The notes under the pieces: generated by a model | Databases searched by the model: none | What the model saw: the letters and a program-made list of their open reading frames with translations, nothing else | What the model was told of the DNA's origin: nothing | Source: Salisaeta longa DSM 21114 | GTDB taxonomy: Bacteria; Bacteroidota; Rhodothermia; Rhodothermales; Salinibacteraceae | Reading direction: 5' to 3' | DNA length: 64,000 nt | NCBI RefSeq assembly: GCF_000419585.1 | Contig: NZ_ATTH01000001.1 | Location: 62,001-126,000 of the forward strand | Shown: one piece after another, positions 18,205-26,780 of the stretch | Numbering within the stretch: position 1 is the stretch's first letter | Layout: every line of letters starts with the position of its first letter | Position numbers and translations under genes: made by a program

Positions 18205-18241
18205 GGCCCGGCTCGGTTCATAGAAACAACAGCCCCAACGG

Positions 18242-18796
18242 ATGAAACGCTGGTTACAGCTTGCATCGGCCATTGACCGGTTCACCGAGGCCGTGGGCCG
18301 CGTGCTTTGGGCGTTGGTGCTCGTCATGATTGCGGCCGGCGCGTACAGCGCCTTGGCCCGCTACACCGATCCGGTGACGGGCTGGAATTTGAGCTCAAAC
18401 CGATGGGTGGAGCTGCAGTGGTATGCCTTCGCGGCGGTCTTTTTGCTCGGCGCGGCGTACGGGCTGCGCCACGATGCCCACGTGCGGGTGGATGTCGGGT
18501 ATGCGTGGTGCAGCACGCGCACAAAGGCCTGGATCAACCTGATGGGCACGCTTCTTTTCCTGGGGCCGTTTTGCGTTCTGATGATTGACTATTCGTGGCC
18601 GATGGTATACAACGCTTGGGCCACCTGGGAGCAATCGCCCGACCCCGGCGGCTTGCCGCGCTACCCCATCAAAACCGTGATTCCGGTGGCGTTTGGGTTG
18701 CTGCTGGTGCAGGGCGCGGCCGTCGTCATTCGCCACGTGGCCTACCTGCGCGGCCGACTGCCCGCCGACAAGGTCCCGATGCTCGCGGGCGACTGA
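18242..18796 (+). CDS. dctQ: TRAP transporter small permease subunit
   Basis: A 184-residue membrane protein with four predicted helices (around 18-36, 60-78, 98-117 and 143-160), the normal layout for DctQ. The family pattern of a conserved arginine and a glutamate-containing cytoplasmic loop is seen at WVELQWYAFA and LRHDAHVRVD. It pairs with DctM to form the sodium-driven permease. Position between dctP and dctM on one strand, with short gaps, confirms the assignment. Confidence 0.92.
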   Translation: MKRWLQLASAIDRFTEAVGRVLWALVLVMIAAGAYSALARYTDPVTGWNLSSNRWVELQWYAFAAVFLLGAAYGLRHDAHVRVDVGYAWCSTRTKAWINLMGTLLFLGPFCVLMIDYSWPMVYNAWATWEQSPDPGGLPRYPIKTVIPVAFGLLLVQGAAVVIRHVAYLRGRLPADKVPMLAGD

Positions 18797-18837
18797 CAGC
18801 CCTTCGCTGCTCATTTCACCAACCCGTACCCTAACGT

Positions 18838-20184
18838 ATGCCCGCTGATTGGTTGGCACCGCTCATGTTTGTGGGCGCGCTGGTTATCATCTTTTTCGGA
18901 TATCCGGTGGCGTTTGCGCTGGCCGCTACGGCGCTTCTTTTTGCCGGCGTTGGCGCGCAACTGGGCGCGTTCGATCCGGCGCTGCTGATGGCGCTGCCCA
19001 ACCGCGTGTTTGGCATCATGTCCAATTACGTGTTGCTGGCGGTGCCTTTCTTCATTTTCATGGGCACGATGCTGGAGAAGTCGGACCTGGCCAGAGACCT
19101 GCTTACCGCCATCGGCGATCTGTTTGGGACGCTGCGGGGCGGGCTGGCGCTGGCTGTGGTGTTTGTGGGCGCGATGCTCGCGGCGGCCACGGGCGTGGTG
19201 GGCGCTTCGGTGGTGGCGATGGGCCTCATCTCGCTTCCCATCATGCTGCAGTACAACTACTCCGCGCGGCTGTCGACCGGCGTGATTACCGCCGCGGGCA
19301 CGTTGGGGCAAATCATTCCGCCCAGCATCGTCCTGATTGTGCTCGCCGATCAGCTTGGCATTTCGGTGGGCGACCTGTTTATGGGGGCGCTGGTGCCGGG
19401 CGTGTCGCTGGCGGGCTGCTACGCGCTGTACGTGGGAGGTGTCGCGCTGGTGCGCCCCGAGGCGGCGCCCGCGCTTCCACCAAGCGAGCGGACCGACGCG
19501 GTGGGGGCGTTGCTGCGCCGCGTGGTGCTGGTGCTGCTGCCGCCGCTTGGCCTCATCGCGCTGGTGCTGGGAAGCATCTTTGCGGGCATTGCCACGCCCA
19601 CCGAGGCCGGCGCGCTGGGGGCAGTGGGGGCGACCGGGCTGGCAGCGGCCAACGGCCGGCTCTCGTGGGCCGCGCTGCGCGATACGATGGACGAGACCAC
19701 GCGCCTGACCACCATGGTGATGTTCATCCTGGTGGGGTCTACGGCGTTTTCGCTGGTCTTTCGCGGGCTGGGCGGCGACTTCTGGATCGAAGGGCTGCTC
19801 ACCGGGCTGCCGGGCGGGCTGGTTGGCTTTTTGATCCTCACCAACCTCGCCATCTTCGTGCTGGGCTTCTTCATCGACTTCTTCGAGATTGCGTTTATCC
19901 TCGTGCCGCTGCTCGCGGTGCCCGCGGCCGATGTGCTGGTGCCTGCCGTGGCCGCTACGCCCGACGCGGCCCTCGTGTGGTTTGGCGTGATGATTGGCAT
20001 GAACCTGCAAACCTCCTTCCTCACGCCGCCCTTCGGCTTTGCCCTGTTCTACCTTCGCGGCGTTGCGCCCGACGACGTATCAACCACGCAAATCTACCGG
20101 GGCGTCATCCCCTTCATCCTCATCCAGCTTGTGGGACTGGCGCTTCTCATGCTGTTTCCGGGGCTGGTCACATGGGCGCTCTAA
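18838..20184 (+). CDS. dctM: TRAP transporter large permease subunit
   Basis: A 448-residue membrane protein with about 11-13 hydrophobic segments and the classic DctM sequence features: VPFFIFMGTMLEKS near residue 72, GQIIPPSIVLIV near 157, and ATPTEAGALGAVGATGLA near 254. This subunit carries substrate through the inner membrane, driven by sodium. It is last in the dctPQM operon and is followed after 85 bases by a GbsR-like regulator in the same direction, which may or may not control it. Confidence 0.95.
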   Translation: MPADWLAPLMFVGALVIIFFGYPVAFALAATALLFAGVGAQLGAFDPALLMALPNRVFGIMSNYVLLAVPFFIFMGTMLEKSDLARDLLTAIGDLFGTLRGGLALAVVFVGAMLAAATGVVGASVVAMGLISLPIMLQYNYSARLSTGVITAAGTLGQIIPPSIVLIVLADQLGISVGDLFMGALVPGVSLAGCYALYVGGVALVRPEAAPALPPSERTDAVGALLRRVVLVLLPPLGLIALVLGSIFAGIATPTEAGALGAVGATGLAAANGRLSWAALRDTMDETTRLTTMVMFILVGSTAFSLVFRGLGGDFWIEGLLTGLPGGLVGFLILTNLAIFVLGFFIDFFEIAFILVPLLAVPAADVLVPAVAATPDAALVWFGVMIGMNLQTSFLTPPFGFALFYLRGVAPDDVSTTQIYRGVIPFILIQLVGLALLMLFPGLVTWAL

Positions 20185-20269
20185 GCCGGAGGTGCAACCA
20201 TTGCCAGGCGCAGGCGGTTGAGGTTCCGGCTGTTTACCATCGTTTTACTGACCTTCGCCCATCGCCCGT

Positions 20270-20782
20270 ATGTCTGATGCTGCGCCGCTCACTGCCACCG
20301 AGCAAGAGCTCATCGAGGAGTTTGGCAATATTTACGAGTCGTACGGGCTAAAGCGGCTGCAGGGACTGATTGTAGGGCTGCTGCTCACGCAAGACGATCC
20401 GGCATCGCTCGACGACATGGTGGCCCTCCTGAACCACTCGAAGGGGCCCATCTCCATCGCGGTGCGGCGCCTGGCCGATATTGGACTGGTGCGTAAGGTG
20501 AACGGCCCCATCAACCGGCGCAACTACTACGCCGCGCACCCCGATATCTTCTACAACAACTTCAAGTTCAACATGGCCACGGTGCGCAAAAACCGCGCAC
20601 TGGCCGAACGCCTGCTCAACCGCATTGCGGCCGAGGGACGGGCGCACCAATCCGCTACCGCCGACAACCTGGAGCACATGCTCCGCTTCTATCAGCTGAT
20701 GGAATCGTTCTACCAGGACTTCTCGGACGAGTGGGCCAAGGTGAAGGCCGAGCGGCGGGCCGCGGCCAATGGCGAAGCGTAG
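20270..20782 (+). CDS. GbsR/MarR-family transcriptional regulator
   Basis: A 170-residue winged-helix protein. The N-terminal half has the family pattern EEFGNIYESYGLKRLQGLIVGLLL followed by the recognition region LNHSKGPISIAVRRLADIGLV and a wing (RKVNGPINRRNYYA). The C-terminal half is helical and probably dimerises. GbsR-like proteins are best known for sensing choline or glycine betaine, but members with other effectors exist. Its position just after the TRAP operon makes that operon a possible target. A hairpin at 20903-20939 followed by TTTG probably terminates it. Confidence 0.85.
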   Translation: MSDAAPLTATEQELIEEFGNIYESYGLKRLQGLIVGLLLTQDDPASLDDMVALLNHSKGPISIAVRRLADIGLVRKVNGPINRRNYYAAHPDIFYNNFKFNMATVRKNRALAERLLNRIAAEGRAHQSATADNLEHMLRFYQLMESFYQDFSDEWAKVKAERRAAANGEA

Positions 20783-20902
20783 CGGGCGTCAACGAGCGGT
20801 GCGTGCTCCGGAAAAGGCGCCGAATGAAGTTCAGCACGGCAGCGTCTCGTTGAACGCATGTTGCACGTCAGTGCATTTCCGTGCACGACCCCCAAACAGC
20901 GA

Positions 20903-20942
20903 ACGCCCCGGTGCGCCGCGTTGGGCACATGCGGGGCGTGTT
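20903..20942. terminator. Bidirectional terminator between the GbsR-like gene and tRNA-Leu
   Basis: ACGCCCCG at 20903-20910 pairs with CGGGGCGT at 20932-20939. On the plus strand GTTTGTT follows, fitting termination of the regulator gene. On the minus strand the same hairpin lies just downstream of tRNA-Leu. It is nearly the same element as the hairpin at 4137-4178. Confidence 0.65.
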
Positions 20943-20948
20943 TGTTGG

Positions 20949-21033
20949 TGCGAAAGGGGGGACTCGAACCCCCACGGGATACAATCCCACAAGATCCTAA
21001 ATCTTGCGCGTCTGCCAATTCCGCCACTTTCGC
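20949..21033 (-). tRNA. tRNA-Leu, anticodon UAG
   Basis: The minus strand gives a 7-bp acceptor stem (GCGAAAG with CTTTCGC), D-arm GGCGGAATTGGCAGACGC, anticodon stem CAAGA/TCTTG around the loop TTTAGGA with anticodon TAG, a long class-II variable arm typical of tRNA-Leu, and the T-loop GGTTCGAGTCC. The discriminator base is A and the CCA end is encoded (20948 down to 20946). It reads CUA codons and possibly other CUN codons. Confidence 0.95.
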
Positions 21034-21176
21034 AACGCGTAGCGCGCCGTTCTCCGCGCGCCGCCGTTGCCTTATTCTTGCATTCGGAGGCGGTTCCCGT
21101 GGATCTGTAAAGCGCCCGTGGAGTACAGACCACCGTTTGCGTACGCAACTGCTCTGCTTATCTGTTGCCACCCTGT

Positions 21177-23348
21177 ATGCGTTTCCGACTGATTGTTGCA
21201 GCGCTTGGCCTGCTGGCGGTTTACGCGATGCCCGCTCACGCCCAAGACCCGTACGCCCGCCGCACGATCTACGAGATCGATCCGGATACCGTGCAGGCCC
21301 GCCGCTTCGATGACGGCCGCATGTGGACGTTCAACAGCCCGCCGCTCGGCTACCTCGAGGCGCGCTATAGCATCGAGCCGTCGCAGGACTGGCTGACGCA
21401 TGCACGGATGGGCGCGCTGCGCATCCCGGGCTGCACGGCATCGTTTGTGTCGGCGCACGGCCTGATGCTCACCAACCACCACTGCGGGCGTAGCCATGCC
21501 GCCGCGGTGGCGCGCCCGGACGAACGCATCTTGCGCGACGGATTCTATGCCGAGCGCCTGTCTGCCGAGCGCCGCGTGCCGGGGCTCTACGCCGATCAAC
21601 TGGTGGCCGTGAACGATGTGACGGCGACGGTGCAGGCCGCCCTCGATAGTGCCGAGACGGATGCCGAACGCGCCGCGGCCCGCGAGGCGGTGTTTGCCCG
21701 CCTCAGTGCCCGGTTCACGGAAAATGTGGGCGCCGGCGACGAAGATTATCGCACCGAAATCACCGCGCTGTACGACGGCGGCCGCTATGTCGCACACACC
21801 TATCGCCGCTACACCGACGTCCGGCTGGTCTTCATCCCTGAGCTTGACGTGGGCTACTTTGGAGGCGACACCGACAACTTTACGTATCCGCGCTACACGC
21901 TCGATATGTCGCTCTTTCGCGTGTACAACGAGGCGGGCGAGCCGGTGGAGCCGACGCACTTCTTTCCGTGGAGCCGCCAGGGCGCGCGGCCCGGCGATCC
22001 GGTATTCGTGGTGGGCAACCCGGGCAGCACCTTGCGGCTGGAAACCTACGAACAGCTGCTCTTTCGGCGCGACGTGCAAGACGTCGGGCTCCTTCGCTTC
22101 CTGCAGTCGCGCATCGCAGCCATACAGGCCTATCAGTCTGCGGCGGCCGACACAAGCGCCGACGTGCAAAACAAGCTCTTTGGCCTGCAGAACGCCCGAA
22201 AGCTGTATAACGGACGCGTGGAGGCGCTTCGCGACGCCTACTACATGACGCGCATCCAGCGCAAAGACGAGGCGTTTCAGCGGGCCATTCGGGCCGATTC
22301 CAGTTTGCAGGCGCGCTTCGGCGGGCTCTTTCAACGGATGGCTGCTATCCAACAAGAAAAGCGCAGCTATGCGGCGTCGTATCGTGCCTTTTTGGCGCTG
22401 ACGAGCTCGTACGCGTCGGCTACGCTGCGGCGGGCGTTGTTTGCGTATCAGATGGAACGGGGCGGCGGCGCCGGCTCGGCACAGCGCGAACGGCTCATGC
22501 AGCAGTTTCGCCGGGTGGCGGCGCAGCCGGCCGAGCTCGACCGCGAACTGCTCGCGGCCCGCTTGCACGACGTCGTGGAGGCGTTTGGTGCACAAGATAG
22601 CCTGGTACAAACGATTCTTGATGGCCGCACGCCACAGGCCGCGGCCCGAGCTATCGTCGCGCGCTCGGCGTGGGGCGACTCCGCCTCGGCGGCCGCGGCG
22701 CTGCAAGGCCCGTTGCCCGCGCAAGATCCGGCGCTCGCGCTCGTCGAGGCCATGTATCCGCGCTACCAGGCGTTTCGGAGTGCCTGGGCGGGCTTGCAAG
22801 CGCGGCAGCGTGAGGTGGCCCGGCAGCTTGGACGCGCCCGCTACGCCGTGTACGGCGACAACGTGCCCCCCGATGCCACCTTCACGCTGCGCCTCTCCGA
22901 TGGCGTGGTCCAAGGATACCCGTACAACGGCACCGCAGCGCCGCCCTTTACCACCTACTACGGCATGCTCAGCCATCATCACGCCTTCGCGGGCGAGGCA
23001 TGGGATCTTCCGCCACGGTGGAAAGCGCCCCCCGCGTCGTTTAATCCGGAGACGCCGCTCAACCTGGTCTCCACCAACGACATTACCGGTGGCAACTCCG
23101 GCTCGCCGCTGCTCAACGCCAACCTGGAGCTGGTTGGGCTGGTCTTTGATGGCAACATCGAGAGCCTCGCGGGCGACTTCATCTTCCTGCCGGGACAGAT
23201 GCGGACGATCGCGGTTGATGTGCGGGGCATGCTCGAAGCCCTCAGTGCCATCTACAGCGCCGACCGCATCACGCACGAGGTGACCGGCCAGGCGTTCTAT
23301 CGCAGCGAGGCGGCCGTACCCACGCCGCCCACCGTATCGGCCCCGTAG
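21177..23348 (+). CDS. S46-family dipeptidyl peptidase (DPP7/DPP11 type), secreted
   Basis: This 723-residue serine exopeptidase has a signal peptide ending at AHAQ. The catalytic histidine is in the TNHHC segment (His101/102), and the catalytic serine is Ser641 in ITGGNSGSPLLN. S46 enzymes have a trypsin-like double barrel with an inserted helical domain and remove dipeptides from the N-terminus of peptides in the periplasm; they occur mainly in Bacteroidota and Proteobacteria. The residue that sets DPP7 versus DPP11 specificity was not identified. The ATG at 21177 was preferred to a TTG at 21165. A second, diverged copy follows 44 bases downstream. Confidence 0.93.
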   Translation: MRFRLIVAALGLLAVYAMPAHAQDPYARRTIYEIDPDTVQARRFDDGRMWTFNSPPLGYLEARYSIEPSQDWLTHARMGALRIPGCTASFVSAHGLMLTNHHCGRSHAAAVARPDERILRDGFYAERLSAERRVPGLYADQLVAVNDVTATVQAALDSAETDAERAAAREAVFARLSARFTENVGAGDEDYRTEITALYDGGRYVAHTYRRYTDVRLVFIPELDVGYFGGDTDNFTYPRYTLDMSLFRVYNEAGEPVEPTHFFPWSRQGARPGDPVFVVGNPGSTLRLETYEQLLFRRDVQDVGLLRFLQSRIAAIQAYQSAAADTSADVQNKLFGLQNARKLYNGRVEALRDAYYMTRIQRKDEAFQRAIRADSSLQARFGGLFQRMAAIQQEKRSYAASYRAFLALTSSYASATLRRALFAYQMERGGGAGSAQRERLMQQFRRVAAQPAELDRELLAARLHDVVEAFGAQDSLVQTILDGRTPQAAARAIVARSAWGDSASAAAALQGPLPAQDPALALVEAMYPRYQAFRSAWAGLQARQREVARQLGRARYAVYGDNVPPDATFTLRLSDGVVQGYPYNGTAAPPFTTYYGMLSHHHAFAGEAWDLPPRWKAPPASFNPETPLNLVSTNDITGGNSGSPLLNANLELVGLVFDGNIESLAGDFIFLPGQMRTIAVDVRGMLEALSAIYSADRITHEVTGQAFYRSEAAVPTPPTVSAP

Positions 23349-23392
23349 CGCCTCGTGCATCGTCTTTTGCTGTTTGATAGCTTTGCGCCCTT

Positions 23393-25633
23393 ATGATCCA
23401 ATCCACGTCGGTTCGCCTCGGAGCTGCTCTGTTGACGGCCTGGTTGCTTGTGCTGGGGTGTGGCCCCTCGCGCGAGACGGTGGTCGTCACGCAGCGCCCG
23501 GAACCCATCCCCTCAACGGAGACGCCTGCCGACCGCACCGCGGAGCCCGGGCTGCAGGTGCCTGCGCCGTACGATACCGTGAAGGCGCGGCGCTTCGATC
23601 GGGGCCGCATGTGGACGTTTGATACGCCGCCGGTGGACTACCTCAAGGCGCGGTACAGGCTCACGGCCGATTCGGCATGGCTCGCCGAGGCCCGCCTGGG
23701 CGCGCTGCGGTTTGGCAATGGCTGCACGGCATCGTTTGTGTCGGCGCACGGCCTGGTGATGACCAACCACCACTGCGCACGCGAGAGCATCGCCAAGGTG
23801 TCGCGGGGCGACGAGCAGCTCCTCCAGAACGGATTCTTCGCAGCGACGCTCGCGCAAGAACGCACCGTCCCAGACCTGCACGTCGAGCAGCTGGTGGCCC
23901 TCGAAGACGTTACGGAGCGCGTACTCGACAGGGTCGCCGGCACGCCGGGCAGCGAGAGCTGGGCCCAAAACCGCGACCAGCGGATGCAGCAGGTGCAAGA
24001 GCAGATGACGGTGAAGGTGAAGGAGCGCGACGAGCAGCTACGGGTTGAGCTGGTGTCGTTTTACGGTGGCCTGCGGATCTCCGCGTACACGTATCGCCGG
24101 TACGAAGACGTGCGGTTGGTGATGGCGCCGTCCATTCAGCTCGGATTTTTCGGGGGCGCGCCGGATAACTTCACCTACCCGCGGTACGCGCTCGACATGA
24201 GCTTTTTTCGCGTGTACACCAAAGACGGAGAGCCGCTCTCCAACCGCCACTACTTTGAGTGGGCCACGGAGGGGGCTGCGCCGGGCGATGCGGTCTTCGT
24301 GGTGGGGAATCCGGGCGGCACGCAGCGCCTAAACACCGTCGCGCAACTCAAGTACCTGCGCGACCACGACCTGCCGGGGCAGCTGGATGTGCTCAGCACG
24401 CGCGACAGCCTCTTGCAGGCGTACCTGCGGCAGTACCCCGATTCGGCCAGGGCCTACGATCTGCAGAACACCTATTTCAGCATCAACAACTCCATCAAGA
24501 GCCTGAGCGGGCAGCTCAGGGGGCTGCGCGATCCGTACCTGATTGCGCGCCGGGCGGCAGCCGAGCAGCAACTGCGGGACTCCATTCAGGCCAGCGACTC
24601 GCTGCAAACCCTCACCGACAATGCCATCCAGCAGATTCAACAGCTCCAGCAGTCGAAGGCCATTCTTGCCGACAAGGCCGCCGCGTTTGTGGCGTTTGGG
24701 AGCACCGAGCTGGGGTCGCGGGTGCTCTCGCGGGCGGTCTACGGCTACTTTTACGACCTGCTGAAGCGCCGCGGCGCGCGCCCCGAGCGGCTCCAAGATC
24801 TCCGCAAAGAGGCGTTGTCGATCGACGACTGGCCGCTTGCTGTGGAGCGCGATTTTATTGAGGCTCGCCTCCTTGAACTGAAGCGGGCCTACGGCGCCAA
24901 CGATCCCACCATCCGCCGTCTGCTTGCCGAACGCTCGGCTGCCGACATTGCCGAAACCCTCGTGCAGAAAAGCGCGCTCGTGGACTCGGCGCGGTACGCC
25001 AAGATTCTCGACAAGAGCTTTTTGAGCAGCAAAGATCCGGCGGTGCAGGTGATGGAGGCCGTTGCGCCGCTCTACCAAAACGTGTCGCAGCAGCTGCGCG
25101 GCTACAACAGCGTAGAGGAGGGGCTGAACGCGAAGCTCAATCGCGCGCGCTTCGCAGCCTTCGGCCACGAACTGCCCCCGGATGCTACGTTTACGCTGCG
25201 CCTCTCGGACGGCGTGGTACAGGCGTATCCGTACAATGGCACGCGGGCGCCGGCGTTTACCAACTTCTACGGATTGCTTGACCACTACTACTCGTACCCA
25301 AGCGCGGCCTGGACTTTGCCCAAGGCGTGGCTCGACCCGCCCGCGGCCTTCAATCTGGAGACGCCCTACAACCTTGTGTCCACAAACGACATCACCGGTG
25401 GCAATTCCGGCTCGCCGCTGCTCAACAAAGACCTGGAAGTCGTGGGGCTCATTTTTGACGGCAACATCGAGTCGCTCCCGAACGAGTATCTGTACACCAA
25501 CGCGACGGCGCGCGCGGTGTCGGTCGATGTTCGGGGGATGCTGGAAGTGCTGCGCGACTTCTACGGCTATGAGCGGCTGGCGCAGGAACTGACGCGGGGG
25601 CGCTTGGTGCGTGGCACGGCCGCCGCGCGCTAG
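23393..25633 (+). CDS. S46-family dipeptidyl peptidase, lipoprotein form
   Basis: This 746-residue paralogue of the upstream gene keeps the whole S46 layout: TNHHC with His126/127 and ITGGNSGSPLLN with Ser672. Unlike its neighbour it has a lipoprotein signal with the lipobox LVLGC near residue 20, followed by a short Ser/Thr/Pro-rich linker. It is therefore expected to be membrane-anchored while the first copy is soluble. The ATG at 23393 is only 8 bases after TAGCTTTG (23378-23385), a match to the Bacteroidota -7 element TAnnTTTG, so it may have its own promoter and a very short leader. Confidence 0.93.
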   Translation: MIQSTSVRLGAALLTAWLLVLGCGPSRETVVVTQRPEPIPSTETPADRTAEPGLQVPAPYDTVKARRFDRGRMWTFDTPPVDYLKARYRLTADSAWLAEARLGALRFGNGCTASFVSAHGLVMTNHHCARESIAKVSRGDEQLLQNGFFAATLAQERTVPDLHVEQLVALEDVTERVLDRVAGTPGSESWAQNRDQRMQQVQEQMTVKVKERDEQLRVELVSFYGGLRISAYTYRRYEDVRLVMAPSIQLGFFGGAPDNFTYPRYALDMSFFRVYTKDGEPLSNRHYFEWATEGAAPGDAVFVVGNPGGTQRLNTVAQLKYLRDHDLPGQLDVLSTRDSLLQAYLRQYPDSARAYDLQNTYFSINNSIKSLSGQLRGLRDPYLIARRAAAEQQLRDSIQASDSLQTLTDNAIQQIQQLQQSKAILADKAAAFVAFGSTELGSRVLSRAVYGYFYDLLKRRGARPERLQDLRKEALSIDDWPLAVERDFIEARLLELKRAYGANDPTIRRLLAERSAADIAETLVQKSALVDSARYAKILDKSFLSSKDPAVQVMEAVAPLYQNVSQQLRGYNSVEEGLNAKLNRARFAAFGHELPPDATFTLRLSDGVVQAYPYNGTRAPAFTNFYGLLDHYYSYPSAAWTLPKAWLDPPAAFNLETPYNLVSTNDITGGNSGSPLLNKDLEVVGLIFDGNIESLPNEYLYTNATARAVSVDVRGMLEVLRDFYGYERLAQELTRGRLVRGTAAAR

Positions 25634-25655
25634 GCCCTGACCCGAAAGTCAGCGC

Positions 25656-26570
25656 CTAATCGCGGGGCATTTCTTCTGGGGAAAGGGCCTGCTCGATCGC
25701 AGGCACGACCCCGGTCAGGTCCGCTACCGAAGCAAAGGCGCCGGCGTTTGCGCCGTACGCGATGAGCGGTACCGGATGGCGGGTGTGCGGTTTTTGGTCG
25801 AGCGCCTCCAGGTTGCCGTGGTCGCTGGTAATGAGGAGCAGGTCGCGGGCCGGATCCAGCAGGTCAAGCAGGCGATCGAAGAACGCATCCAGCGAGCGGA
25901 GCACGTCCAATGGGCGTTCCAGCCGCCCGTGGCCCGCTTTGTCGGTGAGGTAGTACTCAAAGAGCGTAAAGGTGTGTTGGCGGCCCAGGGCATGCAGGTG
26001 CGCGGCCGCCGCTTGCTCCGTGACGGGCGGTACCGCGGCATCGAGCGCTTGCCAGCCGTGCCGCGTGAGGTCGGCAGACAGGGCGCGGCCCGCTAGCAAG
26101 TCCTCGGTGCTGCGCAGCCGAACGCCCGCCCCCCGGCAGCAGCGGGTGGTCACGGTCCACCGGTTGCGCCGCTCGGCGCGCGCAAAGAACACCGACGGGT
26201 AGGCATTCGCAAACGCAGCAGAGGCCCCGTGCGCCTCCAACCGATGAAAGACGTTGTTCTCGGCGAGCAGCGCATGCGTAGCCGAGTGCGGAAAGGGGCC
26301 AAAGTGCCGCCCCACAAGCGCCGCGCAGTTCACGCCCGTGAAAAGCGACGCCTGCCCGGTGCCGCTCTGGGGCAGTTGCGGAACGCCCAGGGTAGCATCG
26401 ATGGGGCGAACGACGTGCGTGTCGGTGTGCACCGGCGAAAGATCGGCACTCCACGGCTGATCGCCCGCTAGGCGTTCGAGGCCCCTCCACCGATGGGTGG
26501 CCAGCGGATTATTTGGCCCGTGGGGCCCCAGGCCGACGCCGTCCAGAAAAACGAAGAGAATGTGCGGCAT
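25656..26570 (-). CDS. Alkaline-phosphatase-superfamily enzyme (phosphoglycerate mutase / phosphopentomutase-like metalloenzyme)
   Basis: This 304-residue cytoplasmic protein opens with ILFVFLDGVGLGP, the first metal-binding loop of the superfamily. SGTGQASLFTGVNCA (near 71-85) holds the position of the nucleophile threonine or serine, FEYYLTDKAGHGR contributes a metal-binding aspartate and histidine, and ITSDHGNLE near 255-263 is the second metal site. It therefore has both metal sites and a candidate nucleophile. The family includes iPGM, phosphopentomutase and phosphatases; the exact substrate cannot be read from sequence. The ATG at 26570 places the first motif correctly. It is convergent with the S46 gene. 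Confidence 0.8.
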   Translation of the reverse strand: MPHILFVFLDGVGLGPHGPNNPLATHRWRGLERLAGDQPWSADLSPVHTDTHVVRPIDATLGVPQLPQSGTGQASLFTGVNCAALVGRHFGPFPHSATHALLAENNVFHRLEAHGASAAFANAYPSVFFARAERRNRWTVTTRCCRGAGVRLRSTEDLLAGRALSADLTRHGWQALDAAVPPVTEQAAAAHLHALGRQHTFTLFEYYLTDKAGHGRLERPLDVLRSLDAFFDRLLDLLDPARDLLLITSDHGNLEALDQKPHTRHPVPLIAYGANAGAFASVADLTGVVPAIEQALSPEEMPRD

Positions 26571-26780
26571 GCGAGGCGTGCATTGCGAACGGAAGGGGCC
26601 AAGCGCTGGTTGAAACGCCAACGTGTAGACGAGCCCGCGGCGGACGAGTCGGGTGCCATCTGCGATAGATTCCAAACACAGCGCAATCTCTTACGAAGCG
26701 TCGCGCCGTCCGTTCAACATTGCATGTAAGCCCGATGCTACACATCTTTAGCACGCGTTGCAATACTTTCAAAACCCGTA

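Noticed and set aside
21072-23360. Long minus-strand frame opposite the first S46 peptidase
   Set aside because: Antisense shadow that also runs into the region of the tRNA leader and has no domain.
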